Shown here in pieces: positions 26,283-35,286 of a stretch of DNA of 64,000 nt. The position numbers and the translations under genes are program-made. Origin of the DNA: Olsenella sp. kh2p3 (lineage in GTDB: Bacteria; Actinomycetota; Coriobacteriia; Coriobacteriales; Atopobiaceae); contig FPKD01000007.1 of the NCBI GenBank assembly GCA_900119625.1, forward strand, positions 1 to 64,000, written 5' to 3'. The notes under the pieces were generated by a model. It worked only from the letters and a program-made list of their open reading frames with translations. It searched no databases and had not been told where the DNA came from. Numbering within the stretch: position 1 is the first letter of the stretch; each line of letters opens with the position of its first letter.

Positions 26283-27059
26283 CTAGTGCCCCTTGATGGA
26301 GTCGAGGAACTCTCGGGCGCGCTCGGTTGTGGGGTGCTCGAAGAACTCGTCGGGCTTACCCTCCTCGATGATGGCGCCGTCGGCCATGAAGACCACACGG
26401 TCGCTCACGCGGCGCGCGAAACCCATCTCGTGCGTAACCACGACCATGGTCATACCGCCGCGCGCAAGCTCAACCATGACGTCCAGGACCTCGTTGATCA
26501 TCTCGGGGTCGAGCGCCGAGGTGGGCTCGTCAAAGAGCATCGCCTTGGGGTGCATGGCCAGGGACCTCGCGATGGCCACGCGCTGCTGCTGGCCGCCGGA
26601 GAGCTGGGCCGGCATCTTCTCGGCCTGCTCGGCAACTCCCACGCGGCGCAGGAGCTCCATGCCCTCCTCACGGGCCTTGTCGCGCGGCACGCCAAGCACC
26701 TCGACGGGGCCCATGGTCACGTTGTCGATGATCGAGCGGTGCGCGAAGAGGTTGAAGGACTGGAAGACCATGCCAATCTCGGCGCGCGTGGCGGCAAGCT
26801 CCTTCCCCTCCTGCGGGAGCGGCTTGCCCTCGATGAGAACCTCGCCGGAGTCGATGGTCTCAAGCCTGTTGATGGTGCGGCAAAGCGTGGACTTGCCCGA
26901 GCCCGAAGGGCCGATAACCACGACAACCTCGCCCTTGCCAACTTTGAGGTTAATGTCCTTGAGCACGTGGAGGCTGCCAAAGTGCTTGTCCACGTGGCGA
27001 AGCTCGATGATGGGGGTGTCCTCTGCGGCGAGTGCCTCACCGGTTTGCGTCTGTGTCAA
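26283..27059 (-). CDS. polar amino-acid ABC transporter ATPase (GlnQ type)
   Basis: 258-residue ATPase of the PAAT family. [40 protein letters not shown] and [11 protein letters not shown] are intact. TTG at 27059 is the start because AAAGGAGG lies just upstream at 27070-27063. It is the last gene of a binding protein-permease-permease-ATPase operon for glutamate, glutamine or a similar polar amino acid. Confidence 0.92.
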   Translation of the reverse strand: MTQTQTGEALAAEDTPIIELRHVDKHFGSLHVLKDINLKVGKGEVVVVIGPSGSGKSTLCRTINRLETIDSGEVLIEGKPLPQEGKELAATRAEIGMVFQSFNLFAHRSIIDNVTMGPVEVLGVPRDKAREEGMELLRRVGVAEQAEKMPAQLSGGQQQRVAIARSLAMHPKAMLFDEPTSALDPEMINEVLDVMVELARGGMTMVVVTHEMGFARRVSDRVVFMADGAIIEEGKPDEFFEHPTTERAREFLDSIKGH

Positions 27060-27074
27060 CGTAGCCTCCTTTGG

Positions 27075-27923
27075 CTAGACGGGGTTCTCGCTCGTACGGG
27101 AGATGATGCTCGTGCCAGAGCGACGCGCCAGCGACACCGCCAGGTGGTTGATGGCGTAGTTCACAAGGATGTAGAGAATCGCGACGACAAAGTACACCGA
27201 GACAAGCGCGTCGTAGTTAGTGATGAGCACGCGCGCGTTCTGCAGCATATCGGGGAAGCTCACCACGTACGCAACAGTGGTGTCCTTCACCACAACGACA
27301 AGCTGCGAGATGAGCGAGGGAATCACGTAGCGCACGGCCTGCGGGAATACGATCTTCATCGTGACCTTCATCTTGCGCATGCCCAGCGAGTACGCGGCCT
27401 CGGACTGCCCCTTGGGAACGGCGTTCATGCCACCGCGGAAGACCTCGGCAAGGACGCCGGAGGCCGCGAGGCCAACCGGCAGTGTGATCATCCAGAACGA
27501 GCTCATCTTCACGCCGTAGGTGGGGACCACCAGGAAGAAGAAGTAGATGAGGAGCAGGCTCGGGACGCCACGGAAGAAGTTGATGATCACGCGGCAGATG
27601 CCGGAAAGCACGCGAGAAGAGCTCATGCGCCCCAGCATGAGAAGGAAGCCCAGCACGATGGCGATAAGGCCCGCCATAAGCGAGACCTTAATGGTGCCCA
27701 GGAAGCCCTTACCAAGGAAGATCCACGTGGTAGGCCGCGCGAAGAGCTCCCAGTAGCGCGGGGCAAGCTGCCCCGTCACGTAGAAGCGCCGGACGATAAG
27801 GCCAATGCCCACAGCCACAAGCACCAGCGAGATGGCCGTCCAGAAGCGGATGCGCCTGCGGGTGTGAGGACCGGGCGCCTCGTACAGCGCATCGCGCATG
27901 GAGGTGGAGTTGGCTGCGCTCAT
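27075..27923 (-). CDS. polar amino-acid ABC transporter permease (second)
   Basis: 282-residue HisM/GlnP-type permease with five to six helices. The EAA loop (ALGVSFGKM-like AAYSLGMRKMKVTMKIVFPQAVRYVIP) that contacts the ATPase is clear. A longer cytoplasmic N-terminus (residues 1-30) precedes the first helix. Its ATG overlaps the stop of the other permease by 4 nt (ATGA). Confidence 0.9.
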   Translation of the reverse strand: MSAANSTSMRDALYEAPGPHTRRRIRFWTAISLVLVAVGIGLIVRRFYVTGQLAPRYWELFARPTTWIFLGKGFLGTIKVSLMAGLIAIVLGFLLMLGRMSSSRVLSGICRVIINFFRGVPSLLLIYFFFLVVPTYGVKMSSFWMITLPVGLAASGVLAEVFRGGMNAVPKGQSEAAYSLGMRKMKVTMKIVFPQAVRYVIPSLISQLVVVVKDTTVAYVVSFPDMLQNARVLITNYDALVSVYFVVAILYILVNYAINHLAVSLARRSGTSIISRTSENPV

Positions 27924-28579
27924 CGGACGATCCTCACCTTCTTGTCAATGGCGTTGCCAATGACGCCAATCACAAACGCCGTGCCCGCATACATGAGGGC
28001 GGAGATAACAAAGGGCAGGATGCCGCCGACGGTACGGGTGTTGATGTAGGAGACAAGACCCGTAAGCTCGGGCGGAGAGAGCGGGACCTGGGAGCCAAGG
28101 GCCGTGGTGAGAAGAACAGCCACAGCCAGGTTGGTCATAGGCAGCACGGCCGAGCGAAGCGCCTGCGGGATGACCACCAAGCGCAGCATCTTGCCAAAGC
28201 CCATACCAAGCGAGCGAGCGGCCTCAATCTGCCCCACGCCGATGGTGTTGATGCCACTCATGAAGTTCTCGGACCCAAAGGCCGAGGCAACAAGAATCAC
28301 CGTGACAATCACGCAGAGGCGGTAGTCCATCACGATCTTGAGGTACGGCAGCGCGTACACCAGGATGATGAGGAGCGAGACGCCTGGGATGTTGCGGAAT
28401 ATCTGCACGTAGAGGTCGCCCACCACGCGCAATGGCTTGATGGGGCTCACGCGGAACACGGTGATGACGAGTGCCAGAAGCATGGCGAAGGCAAACGACA
28501 CAAGCGACATCCACCACGTGCCGAGAAGCGCTTGGACGTACATGTCCCCGTACTCAGCAAGAAGCTCCGAGATGCTCAA
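27920..28579 (-). CDS. polar amino-acid ABC transporter permease (first)
   Basis: 219-residue permease partner. The EAA loop IEAARSLGMGFGKMLRLVVIPQALR is present, and about five helices. TTG at 28579 is preferred because GGGGGAG lies three bases before it; an in-frame TTG at 28606 lacks a site. Together the two permeases form the heterodimeric channel. Confidence 0.88.
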   Translation of the reverse strand: MSISELLAEYGDMYVQALLGTWWMSLVSFAFAMLLALVITVFRVSPIKPLRVVGDLYVQIFRNIPGVSLLIILVYALPYLKIVMDYRLCVIVTVILVASAFGSENFMSGINTIGVGQIEAARSLGMGFGKMLRLVVIPQALRSAVLPMTNLAVAVLLTTALGSQVPLSPPELTGLVSYINTRTVGGILPFVISALMYAGTAFVIGVIGNAIDKKVRIVR

Positions 28580-28607
28580 GGCTCCCCCTCTCCAATTACC
28601 AACCAAG

Positions 28608-28638
28608 GCCCCCTGCGCCTTTGCGACGCAGAGGGCCC
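28608..28638. terminator. hairpin between binding-protein gene and permease genes
   Basis: GGCCCCCTGCG pairs with CGCAGAGGGCC (one mismatch) around a 9-nt loop. It lies between the binding-protein stop and the first permease start and has no T tract. This position is usual for a partial terminator or RNA-stabilising stem that makes the binding protein more abundant. Confidence 0.6.
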
Positions 28639-28658
28639 ATACCAGACGTTACCTGGAG

Positions 28659-29666
28659 TTAGGCGCCAATCGCGGGCGGCTCGGGAACCTTATCGATGCC
28701 AGTACGGTCACCGATGCAGATCTTCCACAGCTTAGCCCAGGTGCCTTCGTCCTCGATCTTCTTGAGCCAGGTGTTTACGAAGGTGACCCCGTCAGAGTCG
28801 AGCTGCAGGCCAATGCCGTAGGGATCCTCGGGACCAAAGGAATCGCCAGCAAGGCGATACTTGCCGGGGTTCTTGACGATGGAGCTCATCTGCATAGTGG
28901 CGTCGATGACGTAGGCGTCAACACGACCCTGCTCAAGGGCGGTACGGGCCTCCTCGTCGGTGGTGAACTCCTGGACGGTTGCGGTAGGCGCGTACTCGGC
29001 AAGGATGCTCGGGCCGGTGGAGCCGGACTGGGCGGCAACGGTCTTGCCGGCAAGGTCGTCGACGGAGTTGATGTCCGAGTTGTCGGCAAGCACGAGGATG
29101 CCCTGCTGCGTGGAGTAGTACGGGCCGGCGAAGGAGATGACCTCCTTGCGCTTGTCGGTGATGGAGTAGGTGGCGAAGACGGCGTCGACCTGGTCGTTCT
29201 GGAGGACGGACTCACGCGTGTCCGAGGTCACCTTGGTGAACTCGTACTTAGACTCGTCACCCAGGATGTAGCGGACGAGCAGCTGCGCAAGGCCAGCGTC
29301 AAAGCCACGGAGCTTGTTGTCCGTCTCGTCAAGCGAAGCGAAGAGCGTTGAGGTCTGGACGCCGCCCAGACGGAACTTGCCAGCATCCTTGATCTTCTGG
29401 GCCCAGGCGCTCGCAGAGACCGTGGCGTCATCGGCAACGTCACCGGCGGCGAGCAGGCTGTCGAAGGCATCCTTGTCAATCTGGGTCGAGGCGGTGGAAT
29501 CGGTGCTCGTCGAGGAAGCCGACGAGGAGCTGCTGTTAGAAGCGGTGGAATCGTTGCTGGTGTCGGTGCAGCCGGCGAGGGCAACAACGCCCGCGGCGGC
29601 AACGCTGCCAAGGCCAAGGCGGATAGCCTGGCGACGGCTCACGGAAGTGCTCGAAAGTGACTTCAT
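28659..29666 (-). CDS. amino-acid ABC transporter substrate-binding lipoprotein
   Basis: 335-residue extracellular binding protein. A twin-arginine-like signal (SRRQAIRLGLGSVAAAG) ends in the lipobox ALAGC, so it is a lipoprotein on the outer face of the membrane. A Ser/Thr/Ala-rich linker follows (about 35-65), then a PBP type 2 domain with GFDAGLAQLL and FATYSITDKRKEVISFAGPYY, the glutamate/glutamine-binding family pattern. First gene of the operon with the two permeases and ATPase. Confidence 0.92.
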   Translation of the reverse strand: MKSLSSTSVSRRQAIRLGLGSVAAAGVVALAGCTDTSNDSTASNSSSSSASSTSTDSTASTQIDKDAFDSLLAAGDVADDATVSASAWAQKIKDAGKFRLGGVQTSTLFASLDETDNKLRGFDAGLAQLLVRYILGDESKYEFTKVTSDTRESVLQNDQVDAVFATYSITDKRKEVISFAGPYYSTQQGILVLADNSDINSVDDLAGKTVAAQSGSTGPSILAEYAPTATVQEFTTDEEARTALEQGRVDAYVIDATMQMSSIVKNPGKYRLAGDSFGPEDPYGIGLQLDSDGVTFVNTWLKKIEDEGTWAKLWKICIGDRTGIDKVPEPPAIGA

Positions 29667-29884
29667 TAGAGTCTCCCCTCTCTTGGTGGTGCGACAACCC
29701 CTCCCCCACCCACCTGAGGGCAGCGCAGACAGGGATGTCTCTCGTTTTCCTAGTGTAGCAATCGGAATTGATACTCACCCACAGGGAATTCCGATAGCTA
29801 ACCATTTGGAAACCAGATACCAGGACAACTTGAACTTTCTTTCTATACCCCAAAGCAGGCGGCTTACGACCCCTAAACAAAAAT

Positions 29885-29909
29885 GCAGGGCCGAGAGGCT
29901 CGGCCCTGC
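29885..29909 (-). terminator. intrinsic terminator of dps
   Basis: A perfect 11-bp GC stem (GCAGGGCCGAG with CTCGGCCCTGC, loop AGG/CCT) is followed on the minus strand by ATTTTTG. It lies 25 bp after the dps stop. Confidence 0.88.
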
Positions 29910-29933
29910 GAAGCGTTGCGCCGTTCTCGCCGG

Positions 29934-30362
29934 CTACGCGCGCTGCTGGCGAATCATCCAGATGGTCTTGGAGAGGCTGGCGATGTAGTCGTCCATGAGA
30001 GCGCTCACCAGGTGGTTGTTCTCCTCGTCTGCTGCAACCTTGATTGCGGTAACCTCGTCGAGAAGCGCCGAGAAGTCCGCAAGGACGATCTCGAAGACCT
30101 GGGTGCTACGTACGGGCGCATTCTCGCGCTCCTTGATGCTTGCCGTTGAGAGAACCTCTCCCAGGCTTGCGATGGGCTTGCCACCCTGCTGAAGAATGGT
30201 CTCTGCCACGTCATCGACAATGGGGAGCAGGCCATCGTAGAGCTCCTCGAGCTTTGCGTGGACCTGGAAGAAGTCACTGCCCGAGATGTACCAATGCAGG
30301 TTCTGGAGCTTGTGGTACTCGACGGTGACGTTGGCGAGAAGGTGGTTAAGCTTGGATTCCAT
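29934..30362 (-). CDS. dps: Dps-type ferritin-like DNA-protection protein
   Basis: 142-residue Dps mini-ferritin. The intersubunit ferroxidase ligands are visible in NLHWYISGSDFFQVHAKLEELYD (two His, Glu, Asp), and the second helix motif VDDVAETILQQGG follows. It forms dodecamers that oxidise Fe(II) with peroxide and protect DNA. The lysine-rich DNA-binding tail of E. coli Dps is absent. It is a single-gene unit with its own terminator and a likely metal- or redox-responsive operator upstream. Confidence 0.93.
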   Translation of the reverse strand: MESKLNHLLANVTVEYHKLQNLHWYISGSDFFQVHAKLEELYDGLLPIVDDVAETILQQGGKPIASLGEVLSTASIKERENAPVRSTQVFEIVLADFSALLDEVTAIKVAADEENNHLVSALMDDYIASLSKTIWMIRQQRA

Positions 30363-30385
30363 TGTATCCTCCTGTGTCTGTCCTT

Positions 30386-30404
30386 ATTAGGAACTGTTCT
30401 TAAT
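30386..30404. promoter_or_regulatory. 19-bp palindromic operator upstream of dps
   Basis: ATTAGGAAC-T-GTTCTTAAT is palindromic except at the centre and one flanking position. It lies 24 bp upstream of the dps start. The TTAGG..CTTAA pattern is closest to DtxR/IdeR-type boxes, but a PerR-like or other regulator is also possible. Confidence 0.5.
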
Positions 30405-30487
30405 TGTTGTAGTCAGTATTCCACAGGAGGAGTTCTTCATTATCGAGAATTATTACTATTAGTGTTCTACACATCTTGCACACAAAA

Positions 30488-30515
30488 AGGGGAGCCGCCC
30501 GAAGGCGACTCCCCT
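30488..30515 (-). terminator. intrinsic terminator of rpsA
   Basis: A 12-bp stem with a TTCG tetraloop on the minus strand (AGGGGAGTCGCC / GGCGGCTCCCCT, one G-T pair) is followed by TTTTTG. It lies 42 bp after the rpsA stop. Confidence 0.9.
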
Positions 30516-30557
30516 ATCACGTGCATTTGCTCGGCGCTAAGACGATACGAGTAAGAG

Positions 30558-31754
30558 CTACTCGGCAGCAGGCTCAGCCTCGGCCTCTGCGGCCTCGTCC
30601 TTCTCGGCAGGCTTGTCGCTCTCGGGCAGAGGCTTGACCTCGACCTCGGTGCCCAGGGTCTCGGCAGCGGCCTTCATGGAGAGGGAGATGCGACGACGGT
30701 CGAGGTCGATCTCCATGACCTTCACCTGGACGGTGTCGCCAACCTGGCAAACCTGCGAGGGGGCGTCTACGTGGCTCTTAGCCATCTCGGAGATGTGGAC
30801 CAGGCCCTCGACGCCCTCGCCGAGGTCAACGAAGGCACCAAAGGTGACGAGCTTGGTGACCTTGCCCTCAACGATGGCACCCACGGGGTACTTCTTGACG
30901 AGCGTGCGCCAAGGATCCTCGGTGGTCTGCTTGAGGCCAAGGGAGATGCGCTCGCGGTTGAGGTCGACGTCGAGCACCTGAACCTCGACCTCCTGGCCGA
31001 CCTTGACGACCTCGGAGGGGTGGTTGACGTGGTTCCAGGAGAGCTCGGAGATGTGAACCAGGCCGTCGATGCCGCCGAGGTCCACGAAGGCACCGAAGTC
31101 CACGATCGAGGACACGGTGCCCTTGAGGCGCATGCCGGGCTTGAGCTTGGAGAGAATCTCCTGGCGCTCGGCCTTGCGGGCCTCCTCGAGCACGACGCGG
31201 CGAGAAAGCACGACGTTGTTGCGGTTGCGGTCCATCTCGATGACGCGAGCCTCGATGCGGGTGCCAAGGTAGGCGTTGAGGTCCTTCACGCGGCGAAGGT
31301 CAACGAGGGACGCAGGCAGGAAGCCGCGAAGGCCGATGTCGAGGATAAGGCCGCCCTTGACGACCTCGATGACCTCGCCCTCGACGGTCTCACCGGAGTT
31401 GAACTTCTCCTCCACGCGGTTCCAGGCACGCTCGTACTCGGCACGCTTCTTGGAGAGGACGAGACGGCCCTCCTTGTCCTCCTTCTGAAGGACGAGAGCC
31501 TCGATCTGGTCGCCCAGCGAGACGACGTCGGCAGGGTTGACGTCCTTGCGGATGGAAAGCTCGCGAGCAGGAATGACGCCCTCAGACTTGTAGCCGATGT
31601 CAAGCAGGACCTCGTCGCGCTCGATCTTGACGACGGTTCCGGTGACAAGATCGCCCTCGTCGAAATCGGTGACGGTACCGTCGATGAGGTTGTTCATCTC
31701 CTCGTCGGAAATATCATCCAGCGCGAAGACGGACGAGTTCTGAATCTCACTCAA
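30558..31754 (-). CDS. rpsA: 30S ribosomal protein S1
   Basis: 398-residue protein with four S1 RNA-binding domains (starting near residues 33, 118, 207 and 292). Repeats such as GTVSSIVDFGAFVDLGGIDGLVHISELSW and GKVTKLVTFGAFVDLGEGVEGLVHISEMA are typical of the last two. It helps mRNA load onto the ribosome. Four domains is the usual actinobacterial form, with an acidic C-terminal tail (AEKDEAAEAEAEPAAE). The start is TTG at 31754, with AGAGGGG about nine bases upstream. Confidence 0.95.
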   Translation of the reverse strand: MSEIQNSSVFALDDISDEEMNNLIDGTVTDFDEGDLVTGTVVKIERDEVLLDIGYKSEGVIPARELSIRKDVNPADVVSLGDQIEALVLQKEDKEGRLVLSKKRAEYERAWNRVEEKFNSGETVEGEVIEVVKGGLILDIGLRGFLPASLVDLRRVKDLNAYLGTRIEARVIEMDRNRNNVVLSRRVVLEEARKAERQEILSKLKPGMRLKGTVSSIVDFGAFVDLGGIDGLVHISELSWNHVNHPSEVVKVGQEVEVQVLDVDLNRERISLGLKQTTEDPWRTLVKKYPVGAIVEGKVTKLVTFGAFVDLGEGVEGLVHISEMAKSHVDAPSQVCQVGDTVQVKVMEIDLDRRRISLSMKAAAETLGTEVEVKPLPESDKPAEKDEAAEAEAEPAAE

Positions 31755-31889
31755 AGGTGGACCCCTCTCGAAACGGGACCCCGGTCGTCATGGTCTGCGC
31801 TTCCGCGCTCGCGCACGAACGCTTAGGCGAACTTACATGCTCTCGGGGGCCGACAGATACGCTGCATGGCGGACGCGCATGCACTGGAT

Positions 31890-31919
31890 AGATTAGCCTG
31901 TTCGTAGGCATAATTTCAA
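31890..31919 (-). promoter_or_regulatory. promoter of rpsA
   Basis: TTGAAA (31919-31914) and TAATCT (31895-31890) on the minus strand are 18 bp apart. This would give a leader of about 130 nt, long enough for S1 autoregulation, though no structure was worked out. Confidence 0.45.
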
Positions 31920-31965
31920 GCGTCAGGTGTCTTTTTTTCTAAATGTGCGGGAGTGCCGAGCAGCC

Positions 31966-31996
31966 ATGAGACAAAGGGAAACTCCCTTTGTCTCAT
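31966..31996. repeat. 31-bp perfect hairpin element, copy 2 (loop AAC)
   Basis: Arms ATGAGACAAAGGGA and TCCCTTTGTCTCAT, with one further C-G pair outside. It lies in the 310-bp gap between the rpsA promoter and the end of the PTS IID gene, 69 bp after the IID stop, so it could end that operon. The rest of the gap (31755-32064) holds the rpsA leader and promoter only. Confidence 0.9.
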
Positions 31997-32064
31997 GCGC
32001 GTGGGGTGCGTCAGCCAGATGACTCACACACCCACGAAGGCGTACAACTATGCATGCCCTGCAA

Positions 32065-32913
32065 CTAGACCGTGAGGATCGTGGTGAAGTAGCCCACGAT
32101 GGAGATCACGAGCATAAGGAGCATGGTCTTGCCAGCAGACCAGTTCTTCTTGACCATGAGCCAGTAGGTCACGAAGGAGATAATCAGCACAGGCAGCTCG
32201 GGGAAGATCGAGTCCAAGATGTCGGCGATGTTGATCGTGAGGTCGCCGCTGGTGTAGACGAGGCCAATGTTGAACTTGGAGTACTGCGCGCAGATGGCGC
32301 CCACGACGACAAGGCCAACAACCTCGGCAGCACGCGTGACCTTGTCCTTGATGCCACCCGAAAGGACCATCTCCGCGGCGTTGGCACCGGCCTTGACGCC
32401 GTAGGAGAAGAGGAACCAGGTGAGCGGCAGCATGATGGCCAGGAAGACCACGATGTAGAAGATCGGGCCGGTGACCTCGCCGTTGGGCGACATGCCCAAG
32501 GCGATGGAGAGCAGGATCGGGATCAGCGTACCGGGGAGCAGTGAGTCACCAATGCCGGCGAAGGGCCCCATGAGCGCGGTCTTGATCGAGTTGATGAACT
32601 CAGGAGAGATCTCGTCGTTGCCCTCTGCCTTGCTCGCCTCCATGCCGGGGACGATGCTGCCCAGGTACGGCACGGTGTTGAGGAAGACCTCGTGGCGCTC
32701 GAGCATCTCCTGCTGGGCCTCGGGGTCGCCAGGGTAGAGGTCCTCACGGACGTCAGCCAGCATCTTGATGATGGCAGGGCCCTGCATCCTCTCGAAGTTC
32801 TGCACGGATAGGTTGTAGAACATCCAGTCCCAGTACGCGTGGCGAATGGCGCTCTTGCTGAGCTTCTTGGCGCCGCCCATCTCCTGGTCCTCGGTGGTGA
32901 TGTCGTTTGCCAT
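32065..32913 (-). CDS. PTS mannose-family EIID
   Basis: 282-residue EIID membrane subunit. The conserved N-terminal part WDWMFYNLSVQNFERMQGPA and the motif ALMGPFAGIGDSLLPGTLIPILLSIA are intact, and four or so helices follow. It forms the sugar channel with EIIC. Since the EIIC gene just upstream carries two stops, this intact gene may no longer be useful unless readthrough occurs. No EIIA is encoded in this cluster. Confidence 0.92.
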   Translation of the reverse strand: MANDITTEDQEMGGAKKLSKSAIRHAYWDWMFYNLSVQNFERMQGPAIIKMLADVREDLYPGDPEAQQEMLERHEVFLNTVPYLGSIVPGMEASKAEGNDEISPEFINSIKTALMGPFAGIGDSLLPGTLIPILLSIALGMSPNGEVTGPIFYIVVFLAIMLPLTWFLFSYGVKAGANAAEMVLSGGIKDKVTRAAEVVGLVVVGAICAQYSKFNIGLVYTSGDLTINIADILDSIFPELPVLIISFVTYWLMVKKNWSAGKTMLLMLVISIVGYFTTILTV

Positions 32914-32915
32914 GT

Positions 32916-33686
32916 CTACTCACTCCTCTCGGGGGCAGCGGTGGCGTTGGTGCCGCGGTAGTCGAGGTAGGCGATGCCCAGCGCGAAAATCACGATGGTG
33001 ACCATGCCGAGCTGGAGCACGGACATGAGCGCGAAGCCAACGCAGAAGAGGATGAGGTCGACGTCACGCTTGCAGATCATGCGCATAAGAAGCATGAAGC
33101 CGACGAGCGGCAGCATGTTGGCGAAGATCTGGAGGATGTCGGTCACCTGGACGGGCAGAGCGTTGACAAGAACGGTGATGAGGTCCTGGCCAAAGAAGTT
33201 GATGAGAAGGATCGGGGAGAAGCGCAGCACGAAGTTGGTGATCTGGCCAACGATGGGGATGCGAGCGGCGGCGTCAAGCTTGCCGGCCTCGACATAGGCG
33301 TCCTGCTTGTGGACGAAGTACAGGTTGATGGCGCACAGGTCGTAGACGGCGAGGACGCCCAGCGACGACAGCGGCACGGCGAGCGCGAGCGCGTACTCCT
33401 TGCCGGCACCGGCGACCATGGCCAGCGGGATGCCAATCTACGCGGCAAAGTTGACGTCGGTGGGCATCGTGCCGCCGGGGGTCACGAGGCCGATATAGAG
33501 CATCTGGATGGCAGCACCCATGATGATGCCGGTCTGGAAGTCACCAAGGATAATGCCGATGATCCTGCCCGAGACCAGCGGCCGACCGATCGTGTACTAG
33601 CCTGCGAGTCCTCCTATGAGCACCGGCGAGTAGATGGAGCCCATCCACCCAAACAGTGCCAGGAGCAGTGCCTGTAGAAAACTCAT
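32916..33686 (-). pseudogene. PTS mannose-family EIIC with two in-frame TAG codons
   Basis: The 257-codon frame from ATG 33686 encodes a full EIIC, but codon 30 (33599-33597) and codon 83 (33440-33438) are TAG. Both fall where family members have Trp: GGLAG-stop-YTIGRPLVSG and TDVNFAA-stop-IGIPLAMVAGAG. Everything else is in frame and well conserved, including GAAIQMLYIGLVTPGGTMP. The one other Trp codon (14) is TGG. An ATG at 33419 could restart translation but has no ribosome-binding site and would lose the first helices. Recently inactivated gene is the simplest reading; readthrough is the alternative. TAG is a normal stop for many other genes here. Confidence 0.85.
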
Positions 33687-33771
33687 GGCAGTACCTTCCT
33701 TTCCTCTGACACCAGGACCTTATCCCGCTGCCGACGGGATCTTGCTCAGGCCCAAGGTCCGCGCACGGACC

Positions 33772-34254
33772 CTAGAACCTGTCCTTCACGTCGTCCCACT
33801 CGACGACGGGTTGGCTGGGAACCTGCTGGAAGAAGACGTGGGCGCCCTGGTCCACAACATCCTTCACGGCCTGCGCCTCGTCGGGCATGAGGTGCGAGGT
33901 GGGGGTCACCTCCGTGGTGCCCTTGCGCTTGGACATGGAGCCAACGTTGAGCTCCTTGGGAAGCCCGGGCACCTTCTCCAGCAGACGCTTGTACGTGATG
34001 GGAGACTTCATGAGCACGAGCGTGCGGACGTCATCGCCCATGGCCTTCTCGATGAGCGGGGCAGCCTCGTCCACCGTGTAGACGCCGGCCTTCATGTCGG
34101 CCGGGACGGCTGCCTTGAAGACCGAGCGCAGGATAGAGTTGCTCGCCGTGAGGTCGTCGACGACGATGATGCGCTCGATGTGGTTGCCCTTGACTACAAC
34201 GGTCATGCACTGACCGTGGATAAGACGGTCATCACACCTAACGAGAACTACCAT
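33772..34254 (-). CDS. PTS mannose/sorbose-family EIIB
   Basis: 160-residue EIIB. The phosphohistidine lies in RCDDRLIHGQCMT, close to the N-terminus as usual. It transfers phosphate from EIIA to the sugar. Upstream of the broken EIIC and intact EIID in the same transcript. The usual neighbouring EIIA is missing, so it would need EIIA from another system (for example the one at 46454-46870). Confidence 0.92.
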   Translation of the reverse strand: MVVLVRCDDRLIHGQCMTVVVKGNHIERIIVVDDLTASNSILRSVFKAAVPADMKAGVYTVDEAAPLIEKAMGDDVRTLVLMKSPITYKRLLEKVPGLPKELNVGSMSKRKGTTEVTPTSHLMPDEAQAVKDVVDQGAHVFFQQVPSQPVVEWDDVKDRF

Positions 34255-34335
34255 GCGTACCCCTTCCCTCCACGCGTCTTACGAACGCGCGCCATGCCGT
34301 GGGGTTACCACGGCCCAACAGCCGGCAGGGCCAGC

Positions 34336-35286
34336 TCATCCGACGCGCAGGAGCGAGCTTCTCACCTGTGCGGTCATGATGCGCGACATCTCCCGCGAGG
34401 TCTGGCTCACAACCACGACCCTAGGGAGCTCTCCGGAGGTGTTCCCCGCCTGGGCAACGTTGCCCAGATCGACGGGGACTCCGGCAAGGAGCGCCTCCTC
34501 GCCGGAGCCCATCATGAAGATGGCATCGACGGTGAAGAGGGAGGTAAGAATCGAGAGAATATCGACCAGGCGGTCGACGATTGCGCCCTCGAGCTCGCCG
34601 CTGTTGGCGAGTAGGCGGCTTATCTCGGCATATGAACCGTTGCGGAGGGGCAGGCGCTTACCACCTTGGGCTATTCCCACAAGGACCTCGGAGCCAAGGC
34701 TCACGAGCAGGTGGTTGGCGCTTGCCTCCTCTGACTCGTCGTGGAGGATCTTGTACTCGGCGCAGTCCTCTGCGCGCTGCTCGTACGCGGGGACGCCGAG
34801 ACGACGCGAGAGCGCATCCGAAAGCCCGTGGACGGCGTCCCAGGACTCGTCACAGTGAAGGATGCCCACCGCACGCAGGGTCTTCTCGAACTCGCCGTCA
34901 GCGCACGAGAGATGCGCCTCGACCGCGCGAGGGAGGTCTGCCGGGGCGTAGTCTCCCCCGAGGGGGATGGGCTCGGCGCAGGGCTCGAGCGCCATGTCGT
35001 ACTGGTAGAGCGTGGCTCCACGGTATGCGAGGCTCACGATGGCGATACGGCCATAGGAGGCGTTGATCGTTACGGGAATGCGACTCCTGCCCTCCGTGCG
35101 CACGCGGGTGGTGTCCTCGACGAGCACGCCCACCGTCATGAGATAGGCAATGTTGCGGGTGACGGTTGCGGGAGAAAGGCCGCTTACCTGGGCAATCTCC
35201 ACACGTGAGAGAGGACCGTGATCGACGATGGCTCACATGATGCGGGCTCGGTTGGCGTCTGCGACGTACTCCGTACTGCCCGACAT
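34336..35286 (-). pseudogene. ROK/NagC-like regulator with an in-frame TGA at codon 18
   Basis: The frame from ATG 35286 (after GGAGGTGGAGAC) reads MSGSTEYVADANRARIM, then TGA at 35235-35233, then AIVDHGPLSRVEIAQVSGLSPATVTRN, a normal MarR-type helix-turn-helix. The rest (316 codons in total) is open and resembles a ROK-type effector domain without clear sugar-kinase motifs. A GTG at 35202 could restart translation but would cut the helix-turn-helix and lacks a ribosome-binding site. The TGA could have come from TGG or CGA by one transition. It sits at the head of the decayed PTS operon and probably once repressed it. Confidence 0.7.

Noticed and set aside
32916..35286. Genome-wide reassignment of TAG or TGA to an amino acid
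   Set aside because: TAG and TGA end many intact genes here (for example TAG at 18496-18498 and TGA at 24822-24824), so a general recoding is not credible.
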